This document shows, piece by piece, positions 24,769 through 32,737 of a stretch of DNA of 64,000 bases. The position numbers and the translations under genes are program-made. The notes below the pieces were generated by a model that had not been told where the DNA came from, searched no databases, and worked only from the letters and a program-made list of their open reading frames with translations. How positions within the stretch are numbered: position 1 is the stretch's first letter; each line of letters begins with the position of its first letter. The DNA comes from Streptomyces sp. NBC_00078 (GTDB lineage: Bacteria; Actinomycetota; Actinomycetes; Streptomycetales; Streptomycetaceae), in the NCBI RefSeq assembly GCF_026343335.1, contig NZ_JAPELX010000001.1, forward strand, positions 6,014,001 to 6,078,000, written 5' to 3'.

Positions 24769-25362
24769 TCAGCGGTCTTCTACGTCACGTCTGCGCGACC
24801 GTTCTGCCGGGAATACGGCATGTTCGTGGTGACCGTCCTGCCGTTCTTCCAGCTCCTTGACCAGGTCCTGCAGCTCGGAGCGGATCCAGTCGCGGGTGGC
24901 GACCTCGCCGAGGCCGATGCGCAGGGAGGCGATCTCACGGGTCAGGTACTCGGTGTCGGCGATCGACCGCTCGTTCTGCTTGCGGTCCTGTTCCAGATTG
25001 ACCCTGTCCCGGTCGTCCTGCCGGTTCTGGGCGAGCAGGATCAGCGGGGCCGCGTAGGAGGCCTGGAGCGACAGCATCAGGGTCAGGAAGATGAACGGGT
25101 AGTTGTCGAAGCGCAGGTCACGCGGTGCGAAGATGTTCCACAGCACCCACGCGATGATGACGACCGTCATCCAGACGATGAACCGTCCGGTACCCAGGAA
25201 GCGCGCGATGCGCTCCGAGAACCGTCCGAAGGCCTCCGGGTCCCACTCGGGCAGGATCCGACGGCGCGCCGGCCGGGGCTGGTCCAGCCGGGCACGCGTG
25301 CGCGAGGACGCCGTCGCCCCCGCAGGGGTGCGCTCGCGGCCGATGTCGCGCTCAGGAGCCAT
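24769..25362 (-). CDS. DUF1003 membrane protein
   Basis: 197 residues from ATG 25362, which lies inside the 3' end of the upstream gene (11-base overlap), so translation is coupled. The DUF1003 core has two membrane helices, FIVWMTVVIIAWVLWNI and NYPFIFLTLMLSLQASYAA, flanking the conserved FDNYPF turn. A charged coiled-coil tail follows (RDRVNLEQDRKQNERSI). The function is unknown. Pairing with an MgtE_N-CBS protein suggests a role in divalent-metal response. Confidence 0.85.
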   Translation of the reverse strand: MAPERDIGRERTPAGATASSRTRARLDQPRPARRRILPEWDPEAFGRFSERIARFLGTGRFIVWMTVVIIAWVLWNIFAPRDLRFDNYPFIFLTLMLSLQASYAAPLILLAQNRQDDRDRVNLEQDRKQNERSIADTEYLTREIASLRIGLGEVATRDWIRSELQDLVKELEERQDGHHEHAVFPAERSRRRDVEDR

Positions 25363-26647
25363 GGGCCTTCGCCCCCTCGGCACCCTCGCCCTCGTCCAGG
25401 TGGAACTCGGTCTCCCGCCAGTCCTCGGGCAGCATGTGGTCCAGTACGTCGTCCACCGTCACCGCGCCCAGCAGCGACCCGGCCTCGTCGACGACGGGCG
25501 CCGCGACCATGTCGTACGTCGCGAAGAACCCGGCGACGACGGGCAGCTGGGCATCGGGGTCCAGGTGTTGCAGGTCGTCGTCGATGATCGAGCTGACCAG
25601 GGTGTACGGCGGGTCGCGCAGCAGCCGCTGGAAGTGGACCGTGCCGAGGTACTTGCCGGTCGGTGTCTCGTCGGGCGGGCGGCAGACGTAGACCTGGGCG
25701 GCGAGGGCGGGCGACAGGTCGCGGTTGCGCACGCGGGCGAGGGCGTCGGCGACGGTGGCGTCGGGGCGCAGGATGATCGGCTCGGTCGTCATCAGACCGC
25801 CGGCCGTGTGCTCCTCGTACGACATCAGGCGCCGCATGTCGGCCGCGTCGGAGGGCTCCATCAGGCTCAGCAGCCGCTCCTTGTCCTCCTCGGGGAGTTC
25901 GGAGAGCAGGTCGGCGGCGTCGTCCGGGTCCATGGCCTCCAGGACGTCGGCGGCGCGTTCCTCCTTCAGCTTGCCGAGGATCTCGATCTGGTCGTCCTCG
26001 GGGAGCTCTTCGAGGACGTCGGCGAGGCGGTCGTCGTCGAGGGCCGCGGCCACCTCGGCGCGGCGCTTGGGGGAGAGGTGGTGCAGGACGTTCGCCAGGT
26101 CGGCGGGGCGCAGCTGCTCGAAGGTGGCCAGCAGGCTCTCGGCGCCCTGTCCGTGCTCCTCCAGGGAGAAGCCGGTGACGGCGGACCACTCGGCGGTCAG
26201 GGTCTCGCCCTTGGCCCGGCGGAAGGTGCCGCTCTTGCCCTTCCGTACGAACACCCGGCCGATCTCCCAGTCCCGTCGGGCCGGCAGCTGCTGCACCGAG
26301 ATGTCGAGGACGGTGACCTCCTCGCCGGTCTCGACGAGTGTGACGCGCCGGTCGAGGAGCTCACCGAAGACCAGGCGCTCGGTGGGCCGCTGCTCGAAGC
26401 GGCGGACGTTGACCACCCCGGTGGTGATGACCTGGCCGGACTCGATGCCGGTCACCCGGGTCATGGGGAGGAAGATACGGCGCCGCGTGGAGAGTTCGAC
26501 GACCAGTCCGAGCACCCTGGGAGGCCGTCGCCCGACCCGCAGCATCACGACCAGATCGCGCACGCGGCCCACCTGGTCGCCGCTCGGGTCGAAGACGGGG
26601 ACGCCGGCGAGGTGCGAGACGAAGATCCGGGGGGCGCCCGCTGCCAT
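25352..26647 (-). CDS. MgtE_N and CBS domain protein lacking a channel domain
   Basis: 431 residues from ATG 26647, with a perfect AAGGAGG. Residues 1-120 are PRC-barrel-like (VFDPSGDQVGRVRDLVV). Residues ~165-275 form the MgtE intracellular helical domain (LRPADLANVLHHLSPKRRAEV, ELPEDDQIEILGKLKEERAADVL). Residues ~285-415 are two CBS motifs (MTTEPIILRPDATVADAL; ...GAVTVDDVLDHMLPEDW). The membrane channel of true MgtE is missing. It therefore looks like the Mg2+-sensing half alone, perhaps acting through the coupled DUF1003 protein or CorA nearby. M. tuberculosis has a similar gene (Rv1232c) near corA. Confidence 0.85.
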   Translation of the reverse strand: MAAGAPRIFVSHLAGVPVFDPSGDQVGRVRDLVVMLRVGRRPPRVLGLVVELSTRRRIFLPMTRVTGIESGQVITTGVVNVRRFEQRPTERLVFGELLDRRVTLVETGEEVTVLDISVQQLPARRDWEIGRVFVRKGKSGTFRRAKGETLTAEWSAVTGFSLEEHGQGAESLLATFEQLRPADLANVLHHLSPKRRAEVAAALDDDRLADVLEELPEDDQIEILGKLKEERAADVLEAMDPDDAADLLSELPEEDKERLLSLMEPSDAADMRRLMSYEEHTAGGLMTTEPIILRPDATVADALARVRNRDLSPALAAQVYVCRPPDETPTGKYLGTVHFQRLLRDPPYTLVSSIIDDDLQHLDPDAQLPVVAGFFATYDMVAAPVVDEAGSLLGAVTVDDVLDHMLPEDWRETEFHLDEGEGAEGAKAHGS

Positions 26648-26880
26648 GGCTGCGCCTCCTTTTCGTACGGGTGTTCCGGGATTGCAGTGCGTGGAGTTGC
26701 TGTGCTTCTTTTCCGAATTGCCCGCTCAGGTGGGCTTCAGGCTAGCCCGTGCCGATCGGCTCCGCCCTGGTGGGGGGTCCGGACGGACTGCCTCCGTTCG
26801 GTCTGTGCGACCCCGGTACGCTGCGGTAGCCGTTGGGGCCCTTTCGGCCCGCGTTCCTCGACAGAAAGGCAGCCCCACCT

Positions 26881-27624
26881 GTGACTGTGATGCGCCAGGG
26901 CCGGATCCGTCGGACGACGCTGGTGGGTGCGGTGTGCGCTCTGGTGGTGACGGGGACGGGGCTGCTCGCGGGGTGCAGCGAGGATGCCGACGCGGGCACG
27001 AACGGGGTCGGCAAGCTGCCGGCCGACACGATCCAGTCGAAGACCAGGGCGGCCGCCGACTCCGCCGAGGCGGTACGGCTCTCCGGAACCGTGGTCACCA
27101 ACGGGCGCACGTACAAACTCGACATGCGCCTGAAGCCCGGCGGCGGCAGCGGCACGGTCACCTCCGAGGGGGCGGCCTTCGGGCTGCTGCGCATCGGGAA
27201 GCAGCTGTATCTGAAGGCCGACGCGCGGTTCTGGAACCACACGGACGGCGACAGCGACGCAGCCACCTCGGGCACGCTCGACGGCAAGTACGTCAAGGTG
27301 CCGCAGGGCGACCCCTCGTACAAGAAGTTCAGCGGGTTCACGGACAAGGACGTCCTCCTCGACGGCCTGCTGACCCTGCACGGTGCGCTGGCGACGGACG
27401 GCCACCACGAGCAGGCGGGTACCCGCACCATCCGCATCACCGGCGACAAAGGTTCCGGGGGCACGCTGGACGTCTCCCTGGAGGGTCGGCCGTACCCGCT
27501 CCGCCTGGAGCGCGCGGGCGGCGCCGGCACGCTGACCTTCTCGTCCTGGGGCAGGGACTTCGCGCTGACCGAGCCGAAGAAGAACGAGACGGTGGACTAC
27601 GGCAAGCAGCTGCCGTCGTCGTAG
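26881..27624 (+). CDS. Secreted lipoprotein
   Basis: 247 residues from GTG 26881 (GTG 26887 and ATG 26890 are equally possible). The signal peptide ends in the lipobox LLAGC. The mature part is a beta-rich ~200-residue domain (VVTNGRTYKLDMRLKPGG, LLRIGKQLYLKADARFWN, ALTEPKKNETVDY) that resembles LppX/LprG-like lipid-binding lipoproteins in size and repeat pattern. I am not certain of that assignment. It ends 17 bases before a convergent gene with no hairpin between. Confidence 0.75.
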   Translation: MTVMRQGRIRRTTLVGAVCALVVTGTGLLAGCSEDADAGTNGVGKLPADTIQSKTRAAADSAEAVRLSGTVVTNGRTYKLDMRLKPGGGSGTVTSEGAAFGLLRIGKQLYLKADARFWNHTDGDSDAATSGTLDGKYVKVPQGDPSYKKFSGFTDKDVLLDGLLTLHGALATDGHHEQAGTRTIRITGDKGSGGTLDVSLEGRPYPLRLERAGGAGTLTFSSWGRDFALTEPKKNETVDYGKQLPSS

Positions 27625-27641
27625 CCCGCTCGTCGGCACCG

Positions 27642-28154
27642 TCAGCGGCGTTTGCGCTTCTTGAGCAGCAGGCGCGGCAGCCCCGCGGGCATCGGCTCGC
27701 GGGTCGTGGCCGGTGAGGGCAGGGGTGCCTCGGCCAGGCTGCCGTCGGGCAGCGGCGCCGAGGCCCCGGCCGGCTCCAGGCGCAGCACCCGGCACTCGCG
27801 GGCCCAACGGTCCGGCATGGCCTCGCCGTCGGGGGCGTTGAGGCGCTTGCCCTTGAGCTCGGCGACCGTTGCCTCCCACACCTCGGAACCCGGCGCAAGC
27901 TCCACGACCTTCGCCGGCCAGGACACCAGTCGGCCGCCCTTGTCCTTGCTGCGGACGGTCACCTCGGCCGCGGCCCCGTCGGCCAGTCCCGGCAGCGGCT
28001 GCTCGCCCGGTCCGTCGCCGATCACGCACGCGGCACCCTCGTGCCACACGTGCCACAGCGCCCGGGCCGGGACGCCGGGACCGCTGACCCAGATGAGGCC
28101 GGACTTCTTGGTGGCCTCCTCGACGAGGGCCTGGTCGAGCAGCTCGCTTGTCAT
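27642..28154 (-). CDS. Conserved protein of unknown function
   Basis: 170 residues from ATG 28154. The region up to ~120 is beta-rich (GLIWVSGPGVPARALWHVWHEGAACVIGDGPGEQ) and loosely recalls a flavin-reductase/PNPOx split barrel, but no cofactor motif is clear. The tail is Pro-rich and ends in a basic KKRKRR. It starts 23 bases after corA ends on the same strand, so it is probably co-transcribed with corA. Confidence 0.65.
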   Translation of the reverse strand: MTSELLDQALVEEATKKSGLIWVSGPGVPARALWHVWHEGAACVIGDGPGEQPLPGLADGAAAEVTVRSKDKGGRLVSWPAKVVELAPGSEVWEATVAELKGKRLNAPDGEAMPDRWARECRVLRLEPAGASAPLPDGSLAEAPLPSPATTREPMPAGLPRLLLKKRKRR

Positions 28155-28177
28155 GCGCCCAGCCTATCCAGGAGCCC

Positions 28178-29296
28178 TCACAGCCAGCCGTTGCGCTTCA
28201 GGGCGCGGTGGATGCCCAGGCAGAGCACCACGGTGACGCTCATGATCACCGGGTAGCCGTACTTCCAGTGCAGCTCCGGCATGTACTTGAAGTTCATCCC
28301 GTACACCCCGCACACCATCGTCGGTACGGCGATGATCGCGGCCCAGGACGTGATCTTCCGCATGTCCTCGTTCTGTGCGACGGACGCCTGCGCGAGGTTG
28401 GCCTGGAGGATCGAGTTGAGCAGCTCGTCGAAGCCGATGACCTGCTCGTGGACGCGGGCGAGGTGGTCGGCGACGTCCCGGAAGTACTTCTGGATATCGG
28501 GGTCGATCAGCCGCATCGGCCGCTCGCTCAGCAGCTGCATGGGGCGCAGCAGCGGCGAGACGGCCCGCTTGAACTCCAGCACCTCGCGCTTGAGCTGGTA
28601 GATCCGCGCCGAGTCCACACCGCGCGAGACGCCACCCCGGCGCCCCGGCGAGAACACCTCGGTCTCGACCTCGTCGATGTCGTCCTGGACGGCGTCGGCG
28701 ACCGCGACATAGCCGTCGACGACGTGGTCGGCGATCGAGTGCAGCACCGCCGAGGGGCCCTTGGCGAGCAGCTCGGGGTCGTCCTGCAGCCGGTGCCGCA
28801 GCGCACGCAGCGAGCCCTGGCCGCCGTGCCGGACGGTGATGAAGAAGTCCCGTCCGGTGAAGCACATGACCTCGCCGGTCTCGACGACCTCGCTGTTGGC
28901 GGTGAGCTGGTCGTGCTCGACGTAGTGGATGGTCTTGAAGACGGTGAAGAGGGAGTCGTCGTACCGCTCCAGCTTGGGCCGCTGGTGGGCCTGGACGGCG
29001 TCCTCCACGGCCAGCGGGTGCAGTCCGAACTCGCCCGCGATACCGGCGAATTCGGCCTCCGTCGGCTCGTGCAGGCCGATCCACACGAAGCCTCCGTCGC
29101 GACGCACCAGGCGCATCGCCTCCTGTGGGGTCATCGGCTTGCCACTGTCGACGCGGGCGCCGTCGCGGTAGACCGCGCAGTCGACGACGGCGGAGGGAGT
29201 CGCGGGGTCGCGGGTCGTGTCGTACGCGCCCGTGTCCTTGCGCAGTGAGGTGCGGGACGGCCGGACGGCGGCCCGGAGGTCACGGATCATCGACAT
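28178..29296 (-). CDS. corA: CorA-family magnesium/cobalt transporter
   Basis: 372 residues from ATG 29296, with AAGGAG at good spacing. The N-terminal cytoplasmic alpha/beta funnel is followed by a long helix (VSPLLRPMQLLSERPMRLI) and two C-terminal membrane helices. The signature YGMNF follows the first, and the tail ends in basic KRNGWL, as in CorA pentamers. It mediates Mg2+ (or Co2+/Ni2+) influx. A 400-base leader region lies upstream (see separate entry). Confidence 0.93.
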   Translation of the reverse strand: MSMIRDLRAAVRPSRTSLRKDTGAYDTTRDPATPSAVVDCAVYRDGARVDSGKPMTPQEAMRLVRRDGGFVWIGLHEPTEAEFAGIAGEFGLHPLAVEDAVQAHQRPKLERYDDSLFTVFKTIHYVEHDQLTANSEVVETGEVMCFTGRDFFITVRHGGQGSLRALRHRLQDDPELLAKGPSAVLHSIADHVVDGYVAVADAVQDDIDEVETEVFSPGRRGGVSRGVDSARIYQLKREVLEFKRAVSPLLRPMQLLSERPMRLIDPDIQKYFRDVADHLARVHEQVIGFDELLNSILQANLAQASVAQNEDMRKITSWAAIIAVPTMVCGVYGMNFKYMPELHWKYGYPVIMSVTVVLCLGIHRALKRNGWL

Positions 29297-29537
29297 GGCT
29301 GGCTCCTTCGTGGCAGGCAACGAAAGGGCACCGACGAGGGGTGGAACTACCCGGAATGGGGACGTCCTGCATGCGGGTGTTTGGCACGTCCACAAAGCGG
29401 GGAGCACCGCACCGTCGCGGTGGCGAGCTTCGCTGCTGAGTCAGATCAGACAGATCAGGCAAAACGAAACGAAGTGCTCTTCCGCGAGAAGACGTGAGCG
29501 TGAAAGGCGGCAGTCAGCCAGAGCCGGATCAGCGATA

Positions 29538-29585
29538 TCAGCGGCAGGAAGAGCGAGTGGTACTGCACGGGTGACTTCGATCCAT
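29538..29585 (-). CDS. Possible 15-residue leader peptide upstream of corA
   Basis: ATG 29585 follows a perfect AGGAGGT Shine-Dalgarno at 9-base spacing and opens a 15-codon frame with Cys at positions 7 and 14, ending SSCR. A competing 69-codon frame overlaps it. It is too short for coding statistics; support is the ribosome site and position only. Confidence 0.3.
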   Translation of the reverse strand: MDRSHPCSTTRSSCR

Positions 29586-29760
29586 GACAGCCCCACCTCC
29601 TCCGGCCGGTCCCTCGTAAGGGACGGTTCAATCCCGTAAGGGAGTCTCAATGGCGTCGGGACTCGATCGCGACGCTTCTGCGTGCTGCCCCGAACGACCG
29701 GGCCAGAGTATCAGCCGCCCAAACTGTCAAGGCACTGCTTTGCCCGGCGCTGACGAGTTC

Positions 29761-29766
29761 TATGCT
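29761..29766 (+). promoter_or_regulatory. -10 element for a leaderless gene
   Basis: TATGCT lies 6 bases before ATG 29773, and no Shine-Dalgarno is present. A weak TTTGCC (29739-29744) sits 16 bases upstream. Confidence 0.5.
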
Positions 29767-29772
29767 CACCGC

Positions 29773-30357
29773 ATGGTTGATGTTCTCCCTCTGGTCGAGG
29801 CCCGGTTGCGCACCGTGCTGGGTGAACCGGATGCCCGCGCGGCGGTCACGTTCCTGGGCACGGACCGCATCGAGGTACTGCGTTTCCAGCAGGGCGACAT
29901 CGTCCGCTACGCCACGCTCGGCATGTCCGCCCAGCCGATGAGCGATCCCTCCTCGGCGCTCGCCGACCCGGTCAAGGGTCCGCGAGCCGAGCTGATCCTC
30001 TCGGTGCGCGGCGGCCTCGCCGACACGGACAAGGTCCTTCGCCCGCTCGCCGTACTCGCCGCGTCCCCGCAGGTCGAAGGTGTCATCGTGGCCCCGGGAG
30101 CCTCGCTCGACGTCGGCGAACCCCTGTGGCCCGGCGCCCCGTTCAGCTCGGTACTGGTCGCCGAACCGGGCGGCCTGGCCGAGGACCTCGACCTCGACGA
30201 GCCCCTGGACCCCGTGCGGTTCCTGCCCCTGCTCCCCATGACGGCGAACGAGGCCGCCTGGAAGCGCGTGCACGGCGCCCAGGCCCTCCAGGAGCGCTGG
30301 CTGACGAACGGGACGGACCTGAGGGACCCCTCCCGCAGGTCCGTCCCGCTGGACTGA
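29773..30357 (+). CDS. Suppressor-of-fused (SUFU) domain protein
   Basis: 194 residues from ATG 29773. The sequence fits the bacterial SUFU-like family: VARYATLGMSAQPM-type segment (VRYATLGMSAQPMSD), ELILSVRGG, then FSSVLVAEPGGL and FLPLLPMTANEAAWKRVHG. Bacterial members are small soluble proteins, often near immunity or stress loci; the function is unknown. It is probably leaderless. A hairpin (30310-30347) overlaps the last codons. Confidence 0.8.
   Translation: MVDVLPLVEARLRTVLGEPDARAAVTFLGTDRIEVLRFQQGDIVRYATLGMSAQPMSDPSSALADPVKGPRAELILSVRGGLADTDKVLRPLAVLAASPQVEGVIVAPGASLDVGEPLWPGAPFSSVLVAEPGGLAEDLDLDEPLDPVRFLPLLPMTANEAAWKRVHGAQALQERWLTNGTDLRDPSRRSVPLD
30310..30347 (+). terminator. Terminator-like hairpin inside the 3' end of the SUFU-domain gene
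   Basis: A 12-bp perfect stem GGGACGGACCTG/CAGGTCCGTCCC (30310-30321 with 30336-30347) has a 14-nt loop and ends 10 bases before the stop codon's last base. Confidence 0.55.
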
Positions 30358-30366
30358 CCGCGCCGA

Positions 30367-30380
30367 GTGAGCAAGCTCAC
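30367..30380. promoter_or_regulatory. Palindrome next to the MFS relic
   Basis: GTGAGC-AA-GCTCAC is a perfect 6-2-6 dyad in a gene-free strip between the SUFU-domain gene and the MFS fragment. The same strip on the minus strand holds a short open stretch ending in a stop, possibly another gene remnant. Confidence 0.35.
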
Positions 30381-30466
30381 CAACACGCCGCTGGAACAGG
30401 TCAGTTGGCGCCCTGGCCGAGCGCCTTGACGGGGTCGAGCAGTGAGGTCTTCCCGGCCGGCTTCGG

Positions 30467-30829
30467 CTACTCCTTCAGGAACGTCGTGATGCCCAGGAAG
30501 CCGACTGCCATCAGGAACGCGGTGCCGAAGAAGGGGTGGCGCCAGCTCTGGTTGCCGAGCAGCGCGCCCAGCAGTGGGCCGCACGCCATGCCGAGGCCGA
30601 GGGCGGACTCGTACAGCAGGATCGCGGCGGCACTCCCGCCCGTGGCCGCGCCGACGACGACCGCGAGGGCCGTCGAGACGGAAAGGGCGTTGCCGAGGCT
30701 CCGGCCGGCGCGGAAGCCGACGACTTCGCCGGCCGAGTTCGAGGTGCCCGCCAGGACCGCGAAGACCATGACGAACGCGAGGCCGAGCAGCAGGGTCTTC
30801 GTGCCGCCGATGCGGCTGGAGCCGAAGCC
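30467..30829 (-). pseudogene. Remnant of an MFS transporter
   Basis: About 120 codons are open between a TAG at 30830-30832 and the stop at 30467. They encode only an internal part of a 12-helix major-facilitator protein: roughly TM3 to TM6 (LLLGLAFVMVFAVLAGTSN; GLGMACGPLLGALLGNQSW; FFGTAFLMAVGFLGI). The first helices and the whole C-terminal half are missing on either side. It is a truncated, presumably dead gene. A TTAGC dyad just upstream may be its old operator. Confidence 0.85.
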
Positions 30830-30837
30830 CTAGTGAG

Positions 30838-30850
30838 TTAGCAAAGCTAA
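30838..30850 (-). promoter_or_regulatory. TTAGC-AAA-GCTAA dyad, relic operator
   Basis: A perfect 5-3-5 palindrome lies 6 bases upstream of the MFS fragment, in an AT-rich patch unusual for the window. Such dyads are typical for MarR-family regulators of MFS exporters (family knowledge). No MarR gene remains nearby. Confidence 0.5.
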
Positions 30851-30960
30851 TTAATGCAAATAGCATCCACTTTCGCCTGGTGAGGGTTCCGGTGAAGGGT
30901 TCCGTCCGGACGGGTGATCGTCCTTGACGTGGGGGAGCGAGGGTAGGACCGTGGGGCCCT

Positions 30961-31602
30961 ATGAGGGGCGAACCCAGTTGCCCGAAGTGTGGTGGCCGGG
31001 TCAGGGCTCCCGGACTCTTCGCCGATTCGTGGCAGTGCGATGAGCACGGCACCGTGCATCCGGTGCAGCCTGTGGTCCCGCCCAGCGTCGAGGCCCTCAG
31101 TGTCGTGGTGCACCGCACGCAGGTGCCGGTGTGGATGCCGTGGCCCCTGCCGGTCGGCTGGCTGTTCACGGGCGTGGCCTGCGCGGGCGACGACCGCCAC
31201 GGCGGCCGGGCCACCGCGGTGGCCTGCTCGGGGCCGGGGCCGCTCGGTGGCATGGGGGAGCTGATCCTGGTCGCCGAGGAACTCGGTGTCGGGCTCGGTG
31301 CCCGGTACGCGGGTGTCGACGGTCCGGATCCGGGGCCGTATCTGAACGTCGAGAAGCCGCCCGAGGCCAAGGTGCTGGCCGGCGGTCGGCCCACTCCGCT
31401 CTGGCATGTCTCCGGCGGCCCGGACGACCGTGCCGTGTTCGCGGGTGAGGCGCGCGGTCTGTGGCTTTGGGCGGTTGTGTGGCCCGAGCAGTCGGGGTTG
31501 TTGATGTACGACGAGCTGGTGCTGACCGACTTGCGCGATGCGGGGGCCGAGGTGGAGCTGGTGCCCTGTGGGGCGCTGTCGCCGCGCTTGCTTGAGCCGT
31601 AA
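30961..31602 (+). CDS. Conserved Streptomyces protein with N-terminal zinc ribbon
   Basis: 213 residues from ATG 30961. The N-terminus CPKCGG...WQCDEH is a likely zinc-binding knuckle. The rest is a compact alpha/beta domain with conserved-looking PVWMPWPLPVGWLFTG, GGMGELILVAEELGVGLGARYAG and RGLWLWAVVWPEQSGLLMYDEL. I believe this corresponds to the family called DUF6758 but cannot confirm it. The function is unknown. TAGGAC lies about 11 bases before the ATG, so the leader is very short. Confidence 0.75.
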   Translation: MRGEPSCPKCGGRVRAPGLFADSWQCDEHGTVHPVQPVVPPSVEALSVVVHRTQVPVWMPWPLPVGWLFTGVACAGDDRHGGRATAVACSGPGPLGGMGELILVAEELGVGLGARYAGVDGPDPGPYLNVEKPPEAKVLAGGRPTPLWHVSGGPDDRAVFAGEARGLWLWAVVWPEQSGLLMYDELVLTDLRDAGAEVELVPCGALSPRLLEP

Positions 31603-31801
31603 CGCCTGCGCAGTGGCGTGTCCTGGTCTGTGGGCGGCTGTGGGCGGCTGCGGGTGCAGGGGGTCGGCCGCACGGTTCCGCGCACCCCGGGGCGGGCTGG
31701 TGTAAAGGTCGCTCACTGGCTGCGGGTGTGACGAGGTGGTGCGAAAAGCTGGTTATCCTTGAGCGTTCCCTTCCGTCCCGTCATCGCCTGGAGTTCGCGT
31801 A

Positions 31802-32659
31802 GTGCGTATCGATCTGCACGCCCACTCCACCGCTTCCGACGGTACGGACACGCCGGCCGGGCTGGTGCGCAACGCCGCCGCGGCCGGGCTGGACGTCGTC
31901 GCCCTGACCGACCATGACACGACCCGTGGATACGCCGAGGCGATCGGCGCGCTGCCCGAAGGGCTCACGCTGGTCACCGGTGCGGAGCTGTCCTGTCGTG
32001 TCGGCGGTGTCTCCATGCACATGCTCGCCTACCTCTTCGATCCCGAGGAGCCGGCGCTGTTCGCCGAGCGCGAGCTGGTGCGGGACGACCGGGTGCCGCG
32101 GGCCCAGGGCATGGTCGCCAAGCTGAACGGGCTGGGCGTGCCGGTCACCTGGGAGCAGGTCGCGCGGATCGCCGGTGACGGTTCGGTCGGGCGCCCGCAC
32201 GTCGCCACCGCGCTCGTCGAGCTCGGCGTCGTGCCGACCGTGAGCGACGCGTTCACCCCGGACTGGCTGGCCGACGGAGGCCGGGCCTTCGTCGAGAAGC
32301 ACGAGACGGACCCCTTCGAGGCGATCCGCCTGGTCAAGGCCGCGGGCGGGGTCACCGTCTTCGCGCATCCGGGCGCCAGCAAGCGCGGTCGGACGGTGCC
32401 GGAGTCCGCGATCGCCGAGATGGCCGCCGCCGGGCTCGACGGCGTCGAGGTCGACCACATGGACCACGACGAGGAGACGCGGGCACGACTGCGCGGGCTG
32501 GCGAAGGAACTGGGGCTGCTGGCCACCGGCTCCAGCGACTACCACGGCAGCCGCAAGACGTGCGTGCTCGGCGAGTACGTCACGGATCCCGAGGTGTACG
32601 GGGAGATCACGCGGCGGGCGACAGGGGCGTTCCCGGTGCCGGGGACCGGCGGGGCCTGA
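31802..32659 (+). CDS. PHP-domain phosphoesterase (TrpH/RNase AM-like)
   Basis: 285 residues from GTG 31802 (GGAG about 9 bases upstream). PHP metal-site motifs are in order: DLHAHSTASDG, LTDHDTTRG, GAELSC, the late FAHPG and SSDYHG. This matches the YciV/TrpH group, which hydrolyses 3',5'-nucleoside bisphosphates and short 5' RNA ends. It is cytoplasmic and single-domain of normal family length. The 200-base gap before it holds two copies of TGTGGGCGGC and a possible TATCCT -10, but nothing firm. Confidence 0.88.
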   Translation: MRIDLHAHSTASDGTDTPAGLVRNAAAAGLDVVALTDHDTTRGYAEAIGALPEGLTLVTGAELSCRVGGVSMHMLAYLFDPEEPALFAERELVRDDRVPRAQGMVAKLNGLGVPVTWEQVARIAGDGSVGRPHVATALVELGVVPTVSDAFTPDWLADGGRAFVEKHETDPFEAIRLVKAAGGVTVFAHPGASKRGRTVPESAIAEMAAAGLDGVEVDHMDHDEETRARLRGLAKELGLLATGSSDYHGSRKTCVLGEYVTDPEVYGEITRRATGAFPVPGTGGA

Positions 32660-32737
32660 GCACGATCCCCTCCCACTCCCGTTCACGCTCACGTCTGTTC
32701 CTCACCGTCCCTCTCCTGCAAGGCCAGTAACTCACCC

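Larger units (their letters stand above)
29297..29772 (-). other. Long leader/promoter region of corA, with no protein gene clearly supported
   Basis: Oriented toward corA there is a perfect TTGACA (plus-strand 29725-29730), but the nearest -10 candidate TACTCT is only 14 bases away, so the promoter is not certain. Downstream lie two hairpins with related loops, GTCCCT-CGTA-AGGGAC (29609-29624) and TCCC-GTAA-GGGA (29632-29643), then AGGAGGT (29595-29601) with a short ORF. A transcript from here would have a leader of up to about 400 bases. The last ~30 bases hold the leaderless promoter of the next plus-strand gene. Confidence 0.45.

Noticed and set aside
29441-29650. A 69-codon minus-strand ORF upstream of corA
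   Set aside because: It lacks a Shine-Dalgarno and overlaps hairpins; the shorter frame with AGGAGGT is the better, still uncertain, candidate.
30358-30466. A short minus-strand segment ending LLDPVKALGQGAN before a stop
   Set aside because: It looks protein-like and could be the end of another lost gene, but it is too short to assign.
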